Assembly (NCBI GenBank): GCA_963706835.1
Contig: CAVPOB010000002.1
Coordinates: 62,001-126,000, forward strand
Source: CAVXYG01 sp963706835
Lineage (GTDB): Bacteria > Actinomycetota > Actinomycetes > S36-B12 > GCA-2699445
Length of the DNA stretch: 64,000 bases
Direction of reading: 5' to 3'
The notes beneath the pieces are model-generated. The model was not told the origin of the DNA. It saw nothing but the letters and a program-made list of their open reading frames with translations, and made no database searches. Made by a program: the position numbers and the translations under genes. Below, piece after piece: positions 36,377-47,424 of the stretch. Numbering within the stretch: the stretch's first letter is position 1; each line of letters opens with the position of its first letter.

Positions 36377-37778
36377 ATGGACCTGCAAGAGGCGCTGCAC
36401 GTGGTGCGGACGTCCTGGCGGACGGTCCTGGTTCTCGCGTTGATCGGGGTGCTGGTCGGGCTTGCCTACAGCCTCAACTCGCCGCGGGTCTATTCTGCGA
36501 CCGCCCAGAACTTCGTGGCGATCGGCGGTGTGCGCCTCCGGCGCCTCGGTCTACAGCGGATCCACCTTCGCCCTGCAGCGGGTGAAGTCCTATGTCGGGG
36601 TCGTGGACACCGAGGAGGTACTGGTCCCCGTCATCGAAGAGCTGGGCCTGCAGACCACTCCGCAGGAGCTGGCGCGGACGGTGTCGGCATCGAATCCGCC
36701 GCAGACGGTGCTGCTCAACGTGACTGCGGTCGGCCCCGACCCGAAGTTGACGGCTCTGATCGCGAACACGGCCTCGGTCCACTTCGCCAAGGCCGTGGAA
36801 GCGGTGGAGGCCCCGGAGGGCGCCAACAGCCCGATCAAGGTGTCCCAGGTCCTGCAGGCCTTCACCCCAACGCAGCCGGTCTCCCCGCGCACCGGCGTCA
36901 CTGTCATGCTCGGCCTGGTGATCGGCCTTGGATTGGGCCTGGGCCTGGCCTTCCTGCGCCATCGGTTGGCCACCAGCATCACCTCTGCCGAAGCGCTGGC
37001 GTCGGCGACCGGCAGCCCGGTGCTCGGCCAGCCCCTGGCCGACGAGCGACCTTCGACCGCGATGGCCGCCCTCGACCGGACCTCCCCGCGCGGTGACGCC
37101 TACAGCACGCTGCGCACGAACCTGCAGTACGTCAATGTGGATCAGCCGCCGCGCGTCGTGGCGGTGACATCGGCCGGGCCGGGCGAGGGCAAGACGACCG
37201 TCGCCTGCAACCTGGCCATCGCCGTGGCCCTCACCGGGGCTGCGGTCTGCCTGGTGGAGGCCGATCTGCGCAAGCCGAGCGCTTCGCAGCGGCTCGGCAT
37301 CGACAGCGTCATGGGCCTGACCGACGTGCTGGTGGGCACCGTCCCGGTGGACCTGGCGCTGGTGCCCTGGCGCCGCGGCCTGCTCGGCGTGCTGCCGGCC
37401 GGGGTCGCAGCGCCCAACCCCTCCGAACTGCTGGGCAGCCGGCAGATGGCGGGCATGATGGCCGAGCTTCGGCAGCGCTACGACCTCGTCATCCTGGACA
37501 CCGCTCCGGTGCTGTCCGTCAGCGATGCAGCAGTGGTGACCACGCATGCCGATGGGGCGCTGCTGGTCGCCCGGTACGGCACCACCCCGATCGAACAGGC
37601 GCAACGGGCTGCACGGGCCCTGCAGCAGGTCGGCACCCCAGTGCTCGGCACCGTGCTCAACGCAGTGCCCGGCGACCAACAGGCCGGTTACAGCGGCTAC
37701 GGCTACGGCTACGGCGATCCGGGGCGGCGGGTCGCCGTCGATCCGAGCGCCGCCAGTCTGCGGGACATGCTCCACTGA
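36377..37778 (+). CDS. Wzz / tyrosine kinase, copy 2 (one frameshift)
   Basis: A paralogue of the preceding protein along its whole length, starting at ATG 36377. Kinase motifs are intact: GPGEGKTTVACN (Walker A), CLVEADLRKPSA (A') and LVILDTAPVLSVSD (B). The tail is GYSGYGYGYGD, with fewer tyrosines than copy 1. The frame shifts near 36530 between AIGGV and ASGASVYSGSTFAL; the aligned copy 1 reads AIGGVSEGTSNALVYSGSNFAL, so one extra base explains it. Expected length about 466 residues. The tandem arrangement suggests local duplication and possibly hetero-oligomers. Confidence 0.85.
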
Positions 37779-37862
37779 TCACCCGCCCCGCCCGAGCCGT
37801 GACCCTGTGTCACTGGTTGGTGCGACACTGGTGGCAGGCAAGACACAGGGGAGCATCATCAG

Positions 37863-38947
<1,085 letters not shown>

Positions 38948-38951
<4 letters not shown>

Positions 38952-39109
38952 ACTACGACGACCTGCCGACCAGCACGCGCATCGCCGTGGCCCAGCACCG
39001 CCGGGAGCGGCACCGGCGCGGCATCCTGCGCGTCAAGATCATCACCGCGGTCTTCGGCGCCGCAGTCGTGTTCGGCTTCATCGCCGGCTGCAACGCGCCG
39101 GGAGCCTGA
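38948..39109 (+). CDS. small membrane protein between kinase and GTPase
   Basis: 53 residues, starting in the ATGA overlap with the kinase gene. A basic N-terminus (IAVAQHRRERHRRGILRVK) and a single helix (IITAVFGAAVVFGFIAG) ending CNAPGA. The GTPase gene starts one base after its stop. The short product in the middle of a coupled series is likely a subunit or anchor; I know no family. Confidence 0.65.
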
Positions 39110-39110
39110 C

Positions 39111-40265
39111 ATGGCGCGCCGACTCTGCCCGATCTGCCTGGCCGACCTCGACCCGGACGAGGTGCTGTGGCGCGATGCGGCCGGCAACACCGCGCTCGGC
39201 CCGCCGCTACGGCCCGGCGTCCGCAACCGCCTGAGGGCGCGGCTGTTCGGCGGCACCGACGCCACGGCGAAGGCCTGGGCCGACTGGTACGCGCAAGGCT
39301 TCCGGGCCTTCTGCCCGGAGCACCTCGGGGAGCTGCCGGAGGACCTCTTCAGCCGACAGTTGGTGGTGATCGGCCTGGTCGGGGAGTCCGGGTCGTCCAA
39401 GACCCACTACCTGGCCTCGCTGCTGCACCTGCTCAGCGCCGGGGCGCTGGCGCCCTACCGCGTGGTCGTCGACCTCGATCCCGGCACGGTCACGCGGTTC
39501 CAGAACGACTACTACCGGCGCCTGTGGGTGGACCACGAGGTGATCCCGGCCAGCCGTCCGCTGCGGTGGTTCGATGAATCGGCCGGGCACCGGGAGTTCC
39601 CCCCACCGCTGACGATCGTGCTGCGCAACTGGGAGACCGGCCAGGCCATCAACGTGTGCGTCTTCGATGCCGCCGGCGAGCAGTTGCTGACCCAGCGCTC
39701 CCAGGCCACGTGGGCCCGCCATCTGGCCATCGCCGACGGCCTGCTGTTCTTCGTCGACCCGGCGATTCTGCCCGGCGTGCAGCGGCAACTCGGGGAGACG
39801 GTTCGCGGGGCCGGGCAATCGCTGCCGGTCACCGCATCGGTGCTCGACATCACCGCCCTGCTGCACCGGCGGGCCAAGTCGCTGTCCCCGGACGACGACA
39901 CCTCCGGCGTCGCCTCGGCGCTGCTGCTCACCAAGGCCGATCTGCTCGCCGGGACGCCCGGCTTCCCCGATCACGTCCTCGAGCCGCTGGACCATGAGGC
40001 CGAGGCGCCGTACCGGGTGGCGGCCCGGCTGCAGCAGGATGCCCACGCGGTCGCGCAGTACCTGGAGGACAGCGGCGGGCAGAACCTCGTGAGCAGCGCC
40101 CTGCACAAGTTCCCCGGCCTCACCTTCCACGCCGTGTCGGCGACCGGCTGCGCCCCGGTGAACGGCACGTACGAGAAGGTAGAGCCGCAGCGCGTGCTGG
40201 AACCGTTCCTGCTGCTGCTGCAGCGCACCGGCGTCCTGGAGATGGGGCGGGCCAATCATGCCTAG
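39111..40265 (+). CDS. P-loop GTPase-like protein with N-terminal zinc-binding motif (double-GTPase-type)
   Basis: 384 residues from ATG 39111. The N-terminus has CPICLADLD, which with a later C-P-E-H near residue 68 could form a zinc knuckle. The P-loop is G91-ESGSSKT with Lys97. VCVFDAAGEQ provides a G3-like DxxG and LLLTKADLL a G4-like TKAD, so GTP specificity is likely. No membrane segment. From memory it resembles the TRAFAC-type GTPases found next to GTPase-associated proteins in predicted bacterial conflict systems. The next gene overlaps it by 8 bases and encodes what looks like that partner. Confidence 0.68.
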   Translation: MARRLCPICLADLDPDEVLWRDAAGNTALGPPLRPGVRNRLRARLFGGTDATAKAWADWYAQGFRAFCPEHLGELPEDLFSRQLVVIGLVGESGSSKTHYLASLLHLLSAGALAPYRVVVDLDPGTVTRFQNDYYRRLWVDHEVIPASRPLRWFDESAGHREFPPPLTIVLRNWETGQAINVCVFDAAGEQLLTQRSQATWARHLAIADGLLFFVDPAILPGVQRQLGETVRGAGQSLPVTASVLDITALLHRRAKSLSPDDDTSGVASALLLTKADLLAGTPGFPDHVLEPLDHEAEAPYRVAARLQQDAHAVAQYLEDSGGQNLVSSALHKFPGLTFHAVSATGCAPVNGTYEKVEPQRVLEPFLLLLQRTGVLEMGRANHA

Positions 40266-42001
40266 TCAGACCTGCACGTTCGATCAGCTGCTCTACAGCT
40301 GGTCGGAGTCCAGCATCTTCGGCGCCCGCGGATTCGGGGTGGTCGCCGCCTCGCCGGGCTGGCTGTCGCTGCTGCAGGGCGGGGACGACATCCTCGGCCC
40401 GGTCGTGGCCTACCCGGAGCCGGGTCGCGGCGGAGCCGCACCGCCGCCGCATGGCGGATTCGCGCTGCTGCGGGGCACGCCCGTGGTGTTCCGCCGGGTG
40501 CCGGCGGGCACCGACGCCCTCAACCGGCCCGGCAACTACTCCGTCCACGTGCTGCTGGGGCACGGGTTCGGCGTGGACGCCGGACTCGCGGCGGGATTGC
40601 TGGCCGGCGACTGGCTGGAGTCGGAACTGCCGCCAGTGGCCGGCCAGCGCCTGCCCCTGCTCGAACTGCCGAAGCCGGGGCCGCGGCGCGGGTCCGCGGC
40701 GGCCTCGGCGCCGGTGGCCGGAGCGGTCCTGCAGGGGCTGCGCGATCGCCGCCGGGTGGTGGTGGCCGATGGCGAACGAGGCCGAGGGCAGGGCTGCGGT
40801 GTGCGACGCGATCCGTCGCCTGCCTGCCGAACTGGGGTCCGCCGTGACCTTCTCGACGCTGGAATCGAACCCGGAGCGCTCATCCTTCGACGTCGCGGTG
40901 GCGGTCGCGGGCTGGGAGGCGAACGGCTCGCACCCGGGCAATGCGCTGCGGGTCGAAGCGTCCGGCGACGGCTTGGATGTCCGTAGCCTCGGATGGGGGG
41001 AGGCGCTGACGAACGCCTCCGCCGCCGCGCTGCGCGGCATCCCCGAGCCGGTCACCGCCGCATCGCTGGGCATGCGGCTGGAGGCCCTGGCGAAACTGCA
41101 GCGCAGCCCCGAGCTGCTGTCGCCGGAGGAACTGCTCAACGTCCTGCCCAGCCCGGACGGCCAGGCCTGGGCGGGCGAGCCGGGGTCGGCACGGATCGCG
41201 CGCGGCATTGTGACCGGGATGGATCCGGCGCTGGTGCCACAATTCGGCAAGGTTGCCGCCCGACGACCCGCGGTGAAGGAACTGCTGCGCCAGGTGGGGT
41301 GGGAGTCGCTGGCCGATGGATCGCGTCCGACCGCGGAGGCAATGCTGCGGGAACTCGGCGAGGCGCAGGCCGATATCGACATGGCAGTGCTGGTGGCCAA
41401 TCCCGCCCAGCGGTTCTCCACGGCCGACTCCGACCGCTACCTGCGGCTGCTGAGCGCCCGGGGCGGCTCCATCCAAGGCGACGCGGTGGCCGCGAAGCTG
41501 ACCTGGGACGAGCAGTTGATGGCCCAATACCCACGGCTGTGGTTCGACTCGGTGCTGGGCGGTGTCTACCGGGGGCCGCGCCCCACTCGGCGCGTCGTGG
41601 CGGCATTGGACGCCGGGCAAGTGGGCCGGTCGGTGGCTGGGGCGCGCAGCAGCGGGGTGCCCGACCAGGACATCGCCAAGCGGGTGTGGGAGACGCTGCC
41701 CGCCCAGCAGGGTGATCAGGTTGCCTACCTCCGCCTGGTGGCCGGGTCTCGGGACGGACTGGGGATCACCGTCGACCGGATCCTGACCCAGCGCAACATC
41801 ACTGACGACGTGCGCACCGAGCTGCTGCGCGACTGCTGGCCGCGCATGGTGGCCGAACTGGGCCTGCCGAAGTACTTGGCCACCGACCTCGAGCCGGCTG
41901 GCGGAATCCGCATCTCCACCGGCACCGCCGTGCTGGTGGCGGCGGCGGTCATCGCGCTAGTGGTGGCCGGGATCGTGGTCGGAGCCCGTTTTCTCGGGTG
42001 A
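40258..42001 (+). CDS. GTPase-associated protein, GAP1-like, with C-terminal membrane anchor (one frameshift)
   Basis: Start ATG 40258 inside the GTPase stop region. The N-terminus reads QLLYSWSESSIFGARGFGVVAASPGW, close to the N-terminal signature of proteins described as GTPase-associated protein 1. FRRVPAGTDALNRPGNYSVHVLLGHGF follows, then a long helical middle region. A membrane helix (TAVLVAAAVIALVVAGIVVGARFLG) ends the protein. The frame breaks near 40770; removing one G joins VVVADA to NEAEGRAAVCDAIRRLP, giving about 580 residues. With the GTPase, the kinase and the small membrane protein it may form a membrane-associated signalling or defence complex. Confidence 0.62.
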
Positions 42002-42272
42002 CGGCGCGGCGGCGGGGTGCTCGGGGGCTGCTCAGCGTCGGGGTGCTCGGCTGGCGGCGGGGTGCTCGGCTGAGCTGCTCAGCTTGGGTCGATGGCGGGG
42101 CCGCGTCGGGGATGGGCTCACCGGCCACCTCAGCCCGGACCGCGCCGTTGGCGGGATCGAAGGCCTCAACGCCGAAGGTGAACAGCGAGAGCGTCTGGGG
42201 AACGAAGAGGAACAGCAGCAGGCCCAGCAATCCCGGTAGTGGCAGCCAGCGCCGCCCCTGCGATGCACCCAC
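41949..42272 (-). CDS. small single-pass membrane protein, convergent with the GTPase-associated gene
   Basis: GTG 42272 follows GGGGGAGG at a good distance. About 107 residues: a short basic N-terminus, one helix (LPGLLGLLLFLFVPQTLSLF), a small domain (FGVEAFDPANGAVRAEV) and a Pro/Arg-rich tail. The 3' end overlaps the opposite-strand gene by 53 bases. Only the ribosome site and helix argue for it; the real stop may differ. Confidence 0.45.
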   Translation of the reverse strand: MGASQGRRWLPLPGLLGLLLFLFVPQTLSLFTFGVEAFDPANGAVRAEVAGEPIPDAAPPSTQAEQLSRAPRRQPSTPTLSSPRAPRRRAVTRENGLRPRSRPPLAR

Positions 42273-42337
42273 GCGACCTCCCCCGGCCCAGGATGGGCAC
42301 TGCCGCTGCCGCCCCATTCGTGCAAGCATCGGATGCC

Positions 42338-42634
42338 ATGGACCTCACCGTGGTGGACAACCCCAGCAAGAGCCGCTTCGAAGCGCGCACGCCGGACGAA
42401 CAGGTGGCCGGCTTCGTCGACTACACCCGCGATGACGACACCATCGTCCTGGTGCACACCCAGGTGGTCGGTGACTTCGAGGGCCAGGGGGTCGGCTCCA
42501 CGCTGGCCCGCGGCCTGTTCGGCCTGCTGCACAACGGGGATCTCACCGTCGTCAACGCCTGCCCCTTCCTGCGCCGCTTCATCCACCGGCACGCCGACGA
42601 GTACGACTGGGTGGTGGATGCCAGGGACCGGTAG
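42338..42634 (+). CDS. GNAT-family N-acetyltransferase, short form
   Basis: 98 residues from ATG 42338. It resembles the YjdJ/COG2388 type: SKSRFEARTPDEQVAGFVDYTRDDDTIVLVHTQV, then DFEGQGVGSTLARGLF (acetyl-CoA binding QGxGS) and CPFLRRFIHRHADEYDWVV near the end. These short GNATs acetylate small molecules or protein N-termini; substrate unknown. Single gene. Confidence 0.85.
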   Translation: MDLTVVDNPSKSRFEARTPDEQVAGFVDYTRDDDTIVLVHTQVVGDFEGQGVGSTLARGLFGLLHNGDLTVVNACPFLRRFIHRHADEYDWVVDARDR

Positions 42635-42712
42635 CGGCGGGGGTTTGGCGGCGGGGGCTGCCGGAGCGGCGGCGGCTGCCGCGGCGGCGGGGGCTCTGCG
42701 GAGCGGCGGCGG

Positions 42713-43493
42713 CTAGCGCAGCCGACGGTCCCGCAGGGCCGGGAAGCGCTCGCGCCAAGCCGCAGCGGCGGCGACGTCGATGGTCACGATGCGGACCTCC
42801 TCCTCGGCGTCGCTGCCGCGATAGGCCACCTCCCCGACCGGATCCACGACCACGGACCGGCCGCCCATCCTGGTCCCCGCGTGCTCGCCCACTGCATTCA
42901 CCCCGACGAACCAGGCCTGGTTCTCGATCGCCCGCGCCTGTGCCAGCACATCCCACCGGCTGATGCGCTGAGCCGGCCATCCGGTCGGCACCAGGAAACC
43001 CTCGGCACCGGCATCCACCAGAGCCCGGAACAGCTCGGGGAATCGCAGGTCGTAGCAGGTGGCCAGGCCGAACCGACCCCACGGCGAGTCCCATACGACG
43101 GGGTCGGGCGGGCCTGAGGCGAAGGCGTCCGCCTCCCCGCCGTCGAAGCCGAACAGGTGAATCTTGCGGTACACGGCCAGCCGCGAACCATCGGGGCCCA
43201 GGACGACGGCGGTGTTCCAGGGCCGCTCGCCGGCCTCTGCCAGGGATCCGGCCAGCAGGTGCAACCCTGCGTCCGCTGCCGTCGCGGCGAGCGCCCGCCA
43301 GGTGGGCCCGTCCAATGGCTCCGCGGTGTCGATGGCGGCGCGCGTGGCGAAGGCCCCGCTGCACCACAGCTCCGGCAGCACCACCAGATCGGCCTGACCG
43401 GCAAGACCTCGGATCAGGCCCAGGGCCCGCTCGCGACGCTGCGCCGGCGACTCGTCGTCGGTGATCCGCAACTGGATCAGGGCGATGCGCATG
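42713..43493 (-). CDS. nitrilase-superfamily amidohydrolase
   Basis: 260 residues from ATG 43493. The C-N hydrolase triad is complete: Glu in VVLPELWCSG, Lys in YRKIHLFGFDGGEAD and Cys in GLATCYDLRFPELFRAL. GWPAQRISRWDVLAQARAIENQ matches the NIT2/omega-amidase-like branch, which hydrolyses alpha-ketoglutaramate or related amides. An upstream frame from 43573 is open but runs through a repeat and lacks a ribosome site. Confidence 0.9.
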
Positions 43494-43526
43494 GGTCGAG
43501 GGTAGTCCCCGAGTCTCGGCCCGGCA

Positions 43527-43651
43527 GTGGCCGAACCGTTCGGCTGCGGAGCTGAGCGCGGAGGTTCGGCCACTCGCGGGATGGCGGCAGCGACACTCGG
43601 CCTGTGGCCGAACCTGCGGGCTGCGAACCCTCAGCGTGGCGGTTCGGCCAC
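43527..43651. repeat. tandem pair of inverted repeats (GTGGCCGAACC ... GGTTCGGCCAC)
   Basis: GTGGCCGAACC at 43527-43537 pairs with GGTTCGGCCAC at 43563-43573; a second pair lies at 43604-43614 and 43641-43651. Arms are 11 bp, loops 25-26 bp, and copies are spaced 77-78 bp. Bases after the right arms are also alike (T-C/G-GCGGG). It lies between the nitrilase gene and a convergent gene end and may act as a bidirectional hairpin or a REP-type element. Confidence 0.8.
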
Positions 43652-43696
43652 TGGCGGGGCGGCGGGCAGTGCCGATCTCCGCCGGGCAGCCAGGGA

Positions 43697-44170
43697 TCAG
43701 GCCGCCATCGCCTCAGCGATCCTCTGCCAGGAGCGCGAGGTGGGCTCACCGGCGACGTGGGCCAGGACCTCGCCGGAGCTGGCCAACACGCCAACCCAGG
43801 TGTGCTCGGAGTCGGGGATATCCAAGGCGCGCTGCACCCGGCCCACATCGGTGTAGGCGGTCCAGGTGCGGGCAAGCACTGCGGGGATTCGGATGTTGGC
43901 TGCCATGCCACCGTCGATGAACGAGCGCCCCACCGACCACCGCCGGGACAGGCACGGCACCTCGATCACCGCCGTCGGCATCACGGAATCGGCAGCGGTG
44001 AGGTCCGCCGCCCACCCGGCGTCGGTGGCTCGGGCGATCCAGGCATCCACCTGCCGCTGCTGCCATTGGTGAAACGGCAGGAGCAGCAGCGTGCGCTGCG
44101 CCGGAAGGTCCTCGGGGAGTCGCTTCTCCACCCCTTGCAGGGTGCGGGTCTGGAGTTCGGGGAACAGCAC
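43697..44170 (-). CDS. thioredoxin-fold protein resembling ATP10/peroxiredoxin-like proteins
   Basis: 157 residues from ATG 44170. Landmarks: RTLLLLPFHQWQQRQVDAW, a VIEVPCLSRRWSVGRSFIDGGM block, IPAVLARTWTAYTDVGRVQRALDIP and HTWVGVLASSGEVLAHVAGEP. The order (early hydrophobic strand, FIDGGM, RTWTAYTD, terminal strand with a Gly) resembles ATP10-type mitochondrial assembly proteins and related bacterial thioredoxin-like proteins. No CxxC is present, so a redox role is doubtful. It is followed by repeats and precedes the nitrilase gene. Confidence 0.5.
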   Translation of the reverse strand: MLFPELQTRTLQGVEKRLPEDLPAQRTLLLLPFHQWQQRQVDAWIARATDAGWAADLTAADSVMPTAVIEVPCLSRRWSVGRSFIDGGMAANIRIPAVLARTWTAYTDVGRVQRALDIPDSEHTWVGVLASSGEVLAHVAGEPTSRSWQRIAEAMAA

Positions 44171-44185
44171 GGATCCAGTGTCGCG

Positions 44186-44590
44186 CTAAGCGGTGGACGG
44201 CAGCCACCCGGCGATCGGCAGCATGCGCAGCACGAACCAGCCCGAGAGCACCGCGAGGCCCACCGCCATCGCCGATCCTGAGGTGAGCCGGCGCGCGACG
44301 GGTTGCACCCGGGCCCCGAGCAGCAGTGCGGCGACCGCTGCGACCAGGGTCAGGGGAACCATCACCCCGACCAGCAGGTTGTAGTCCGCGGCAGCGGCCC
44401 AGTCGCCGTGCAGCAGCGCGGCCGAGGATCGCAGCCCACCGCAGAAGGGGCAGTCCATGCCGGTGATGGACAGCCAGGGGCACGCCGGATAGGCGCCGGT
44501 CGCGGGGGGCCGCAGCGCCAGGGCGGCGAAGCCGACAGCGGCGCCGCCGAGCAGCAGCGCTGCCTGACTGCGCACCGACTGCAGATCCAC
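44186..44590 (-). CDS. DUF2752 membrane protein
   Basis: 134 residues from GTG 44590. Three hydrophobic segments with the family motif ACPWLSITGMDCPFCGGLRSSAALLHGDW between the first and second, where the CPFCGG cysteines are the hallmark. The family is common in actinobacteria and has no known function. It diverges from the FMO gene; 51 bp separate the start codons. Confidence 0.85.
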   Translation of the reverse strand: MDLQSVRSQAALLLGGAAVGFAALALRPPATGAYPACPWLSITGMDCPFCGGLRSSAALLHGDWAAAADYNLLVGVMVPLTLVAAVAALLLGARVQPVARRLTSGSAMAVGLAVLSGWFVLRMLPIAGWLPSTA

Positions 44591-44641
44591 ACCGCCCACT
44601 GTGCCACGGGTGGCGGCCCAGTCGGCGTGGTTGACTGTGGC

Positions 44642-46009
44642 ATGGCCACCGCGCACGCCGAGACCGCAACCGGGACGGGGACGACCCGACGCACGTTGGA
44701 CGCGGTCATCATCGGCGCCGGGGCCGCCGGGCTGGCGGCGGGGAAGGCGCTCAGCGACCGGGGCCTCGACTTCGCGTGGTTCGAGCGCAACGACCGGGTC
44801 GGCGGCCTGTGGCAGATCGAGAACCCGGATGCTGCTGCGTACCAGTCGCTGCACACCAACTCGTCCAAGCGGTTCACGCAGTACCCCAGCTATCCGATGC
44901 CCGACGATTGGCCCGATTACCCCAGCCACCGGCTCATGGCGCAGTACTTCACTGCCTTCGCCGACCGCTTCGGGCTGTCCGAACGGATCAGTTTCGGGAC
45001 ATCGGTCACCCGGGTATCGCCGGTGGCGGACGGGGGCTGGCAAGTCGAGACCGACGCCGGCGACCAGATCGACGCCGCCAACGTCGTCATCGCCAACGGC
45101 CACCACGGTCGGCCGCGCATCCCCACCTTCCCGGGCACCTTCAGCGGCGAGACCATGCACAGCCACGACTACGTCGACCCGGAGGTGTTCCGAGGCAAGC
45201 GGGTGCTGGTGATCGGCGTCGGCAACTCCGGGGTGGACATCGCCTGCGACGCCAGCCGGGTGGCCGACGCGGTGCACATATCCACCCGGCACGGGGTCTA
45301 CGTCGTGCCCAAGTACGCGCTGGGCCGCCCCGCCGACTCGTGGAGCCTGCCGCTGCTGGCCAGGCTGCCGCACGAGGTGGAGCGCCGGATCCTGGCCGGT
45401 CTGAACCGGGTCGTGAACGGTGCCCCGCAGCATCGCGGACTGCCGATGCCGGACCACGGCTTCCTGCAGGCCCACCCCACGATCTCCTCGGAGCTGCTGG
45501 ACCGGGTGGGCCACGGCGAGGTCGCGGTTCGGCCCGATGTGGAGCGCTTCGACGGCGCCGCCGTGCAGTTCGTCGACGGCACGGCCACGGAGGTCGATCT
45601 CGTCGTCTTCGCCACTGGCTACACCATCGAGCTGCCGTTCCTCGACCCGGAACTGCTGGATCCGAGCGGCAACGATCTGCGCCTGTACCAGCGGGTTGTC
45701 GCGCCGGAGCTGCCCGGTTTGTGGTTCGTGGGCTTCATCCAAACCGTCGGCGCCGGGATTGCGCTGTTCGAGCATCAGGCCGAGTGGGTCGGGGACCTGC
45801 TCATCGGCGCCTGCGCCCTGCCGTCGGATGCGGCGATGCGGGACTGGATCGAGCGTGACCGGCAGAGGCTGGCCAAGCACTATGTGCGCTCAACCCGGCA
45901 CACCATCCAAGTGGAGTACTGGCGCTACCTGCACGCCCTGCAGGCCGAGCGCCGGCGCCGACCCGAGCCAAGCGTCCTGCGGCGGATGCGGGCCGTCCTG
46001 CCGGCATGA
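44642..46009 (+). CDS. flavin-containing monooxygenase (class B)
   Basis: 455 residues from ATG 44642. FAD loop VIIGAGAAGLAAGKAL near residue 22; NADP loop VLVIGVGNSGVDIA near 190; and the FMO signature FSGETMHSHDY (FxGxxxHxxxY) near 171. NSSKRFTQYPSYPMP and the FATGYTIELPFLD motif (ATGY) complete the set. It should oxygenate a soft nucleophile (N or S) or act as a Baeyer-Villiger-type enzyme using NADPH and O2. The next gene overlaps by 4 bases, so epimerase and FMO may act on the same compound. Confidence 0.92.
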   Translation: MATAHAETATGTGTTRRTLDAVIIGAGAAGLAAGKALSDRGLDFAWFERNDRVGGLWQIENPDAAAYQSLHTNSSKRFTQYPSYPMPDDWPDYPSHRLMAQYFTAFADRFGLSERISFGTSVTRVSPVADGGWQVETDAGDQIDAANVVIANGHHGRPRIPTFPGTFSGETMHSHDYVDPEVFRGKRVLVIGVGNSGVDIACDASRVADAVHISTRHGVYVVPKYALGRPADSWSLPLLARLPHEVERRILAGLNRVVNGAPQHRGLPMPDHGFLQAHPTISSELLDRVGHGEVAVRPDVERFDGAAVQFVDGTATEVDLVVFATGYTIELPFLDPELLDPSGNDLRLYQRVVAPELPGLWFVGFIQTVGAGIALFEHQAEWVGDLLIGACALPSDAAMRDWIERDRQRLAKHYVRSTRHTIQVEYWRYLHALQAERRRRPEPSVLRRMRAVLPA

Positions 46010-46990
46010 ACCGCCCGGCACCGGCGACCCCGCGCCGCGTCTTCGTCACCGGGGCCAACGGCTTCATCGGCCGCGCACTGCTGGAGCGGTTCGCCGAAAT
46101 CGGCGCACAGGTGGGTGGCGTGGATCTGCGCGGCGACCCGGGTGCAGGCATCCGCGAAGGGTCGACGCTGGAGCCGGCGGCATGGGCCGACGCGCTCACC
46201 GGCGCCGACCTGGTCATCCACACCGCGGCGATGATCTCCAACACCGCACCGCGCGCGCAGGTCTGGCGGGCGAATGTGCTGGGGACGCAACGGGTCCTGC
46301 AGGCGGCGATCGCAGCCGGGGTGCCGCGGTTCGTGTTCCTGTCCAGCATCACGGTGTGGGGCGACGACTTCCCCGACGGGGTGACCGAGGAGCGATCCCC
46401 CGGTCATCCAGGGCCGACCCTACGCCGATTCCAAGATCGCCGGCGAGGCGGTGGTCCTGGCGGCCCACGCGGCGGGTCGGATCGGGGTCACGGTGATCCG
46501 GCCGGGCGACGTGTACGGGCCGAGGTCGCGGCCGTGGGTGCTCATCCCGCTGGAACTCATCCGCGGCGGGCGGGCGGTGCTGCCGGACGGCGGTCGCGGC
46601 ATCTTCACGCCGGTGTACCTCGACGACCTGGTCGACGGCGTCGTGCTGGCCTCCTGCGCCGAGGCCGGCGGCGGCCAGATCTTCACCATCACCGACGGGT
46701 ACGGCGTCAGCAACGCCGAGTACTTCGGCCGGCTCGCCGCGATGATCGGGGGCCGGATCCGCACCGTGCCCCGCCGGACCGGCATCGCGCTCATGGCGGC
46801 GGTCGGGGCGATTGAGCGGGCAGTGGGCCGGCCCAGCGAACTGTCGGCCGCCACCGCCGGGATGATGCTGCGCCGTGGGACCTACTCCATCGCCAAGGCG
46901 CAGCAGGTCCTCGGGTACCAGCCACTCGTGGACCTCGACACCGGGATGGCGCGGACCCGCGAGTGGCTGGTCGGGCAGGGTCTGATCTAG
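46006..46990 (+). CDS. NAD-dependent epimerase/dehydratase (one frameshift)
   Basis: Starts in the ATGA overlap with the FMO gene. Extended SDR motifs: VFVTGANGFIGRALLERF (GxxGxxG), LVIHTAAMIS, a VFLSSITVWG block and, after the break, YADSKIAGE (YxxxK) with VIRPGDVYGP. The frame breaks near 46400 at a CCCCC run; removing one C gives RSPVIQGRPYADSK and about 327 residues. Resembles 3-beta-hydroxysteroid dehydrogenase/isomerase-like or nucleoside-sugar epimerases. With an FMO partner, a steroid- or ketone-modifying role is possible. Confidence 0.85.
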
Positions 46991-47127
46991 GGCCTCTCGC
47001 AATTGGGAGTGTGGTGGGCTCCGGCGTCTGCGGGTGGGCGGGCGCACCGTCGGCTTCGCCGCTCGCGTCCCGGTGTCTGCGGATCCAGCAACGCGAGCGG
47101 CCTCATCCCGCTGCGCCGGGGGGCGTC

Positions 47128-47353
47128 TGCACCCGGTTCGGGGGTTTGCACCCGCGGTGGGGGCGAAACCGGCCGGATCTGGGGGGCGTCTGCACCCGGT
47201 TCGGGGGTTTGCACCCGCCGCGGGGGCGGAACCGGCCGGATTCGGGCCTCCCAGCCACCGCAACGGGTGCAAACCCCCATGCCGGGTGCACAGTTGCCGC
47301 CCCGGAGGCGCTCTCAGCCCCCATCCCGGGTGCATACCCCCGCAACGGGTGCA
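47128..47353. repeat. 63-bp-period palindromic repeat element, copy F (226 bp)
   Basis: TGCACCC at 47128, 47147, 47191 and 47210; GGGTGCA at 47265, 47284, 47328 and 47347. The best-preserved copy. Shared flanks extend from about 47004 (with copy E) and 47086 (with copy D) to about 47420, so the duplicated unit is roughly 400 bp. Confidence 0.94.
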
Positions 47354-47424
47354 CAGCCGAGCTATCGGGAGCGGAGATGCGCTTGGGCGCGGTTGTCGGC
47401 CACCCTGGATCGCGATGAGCCGAT

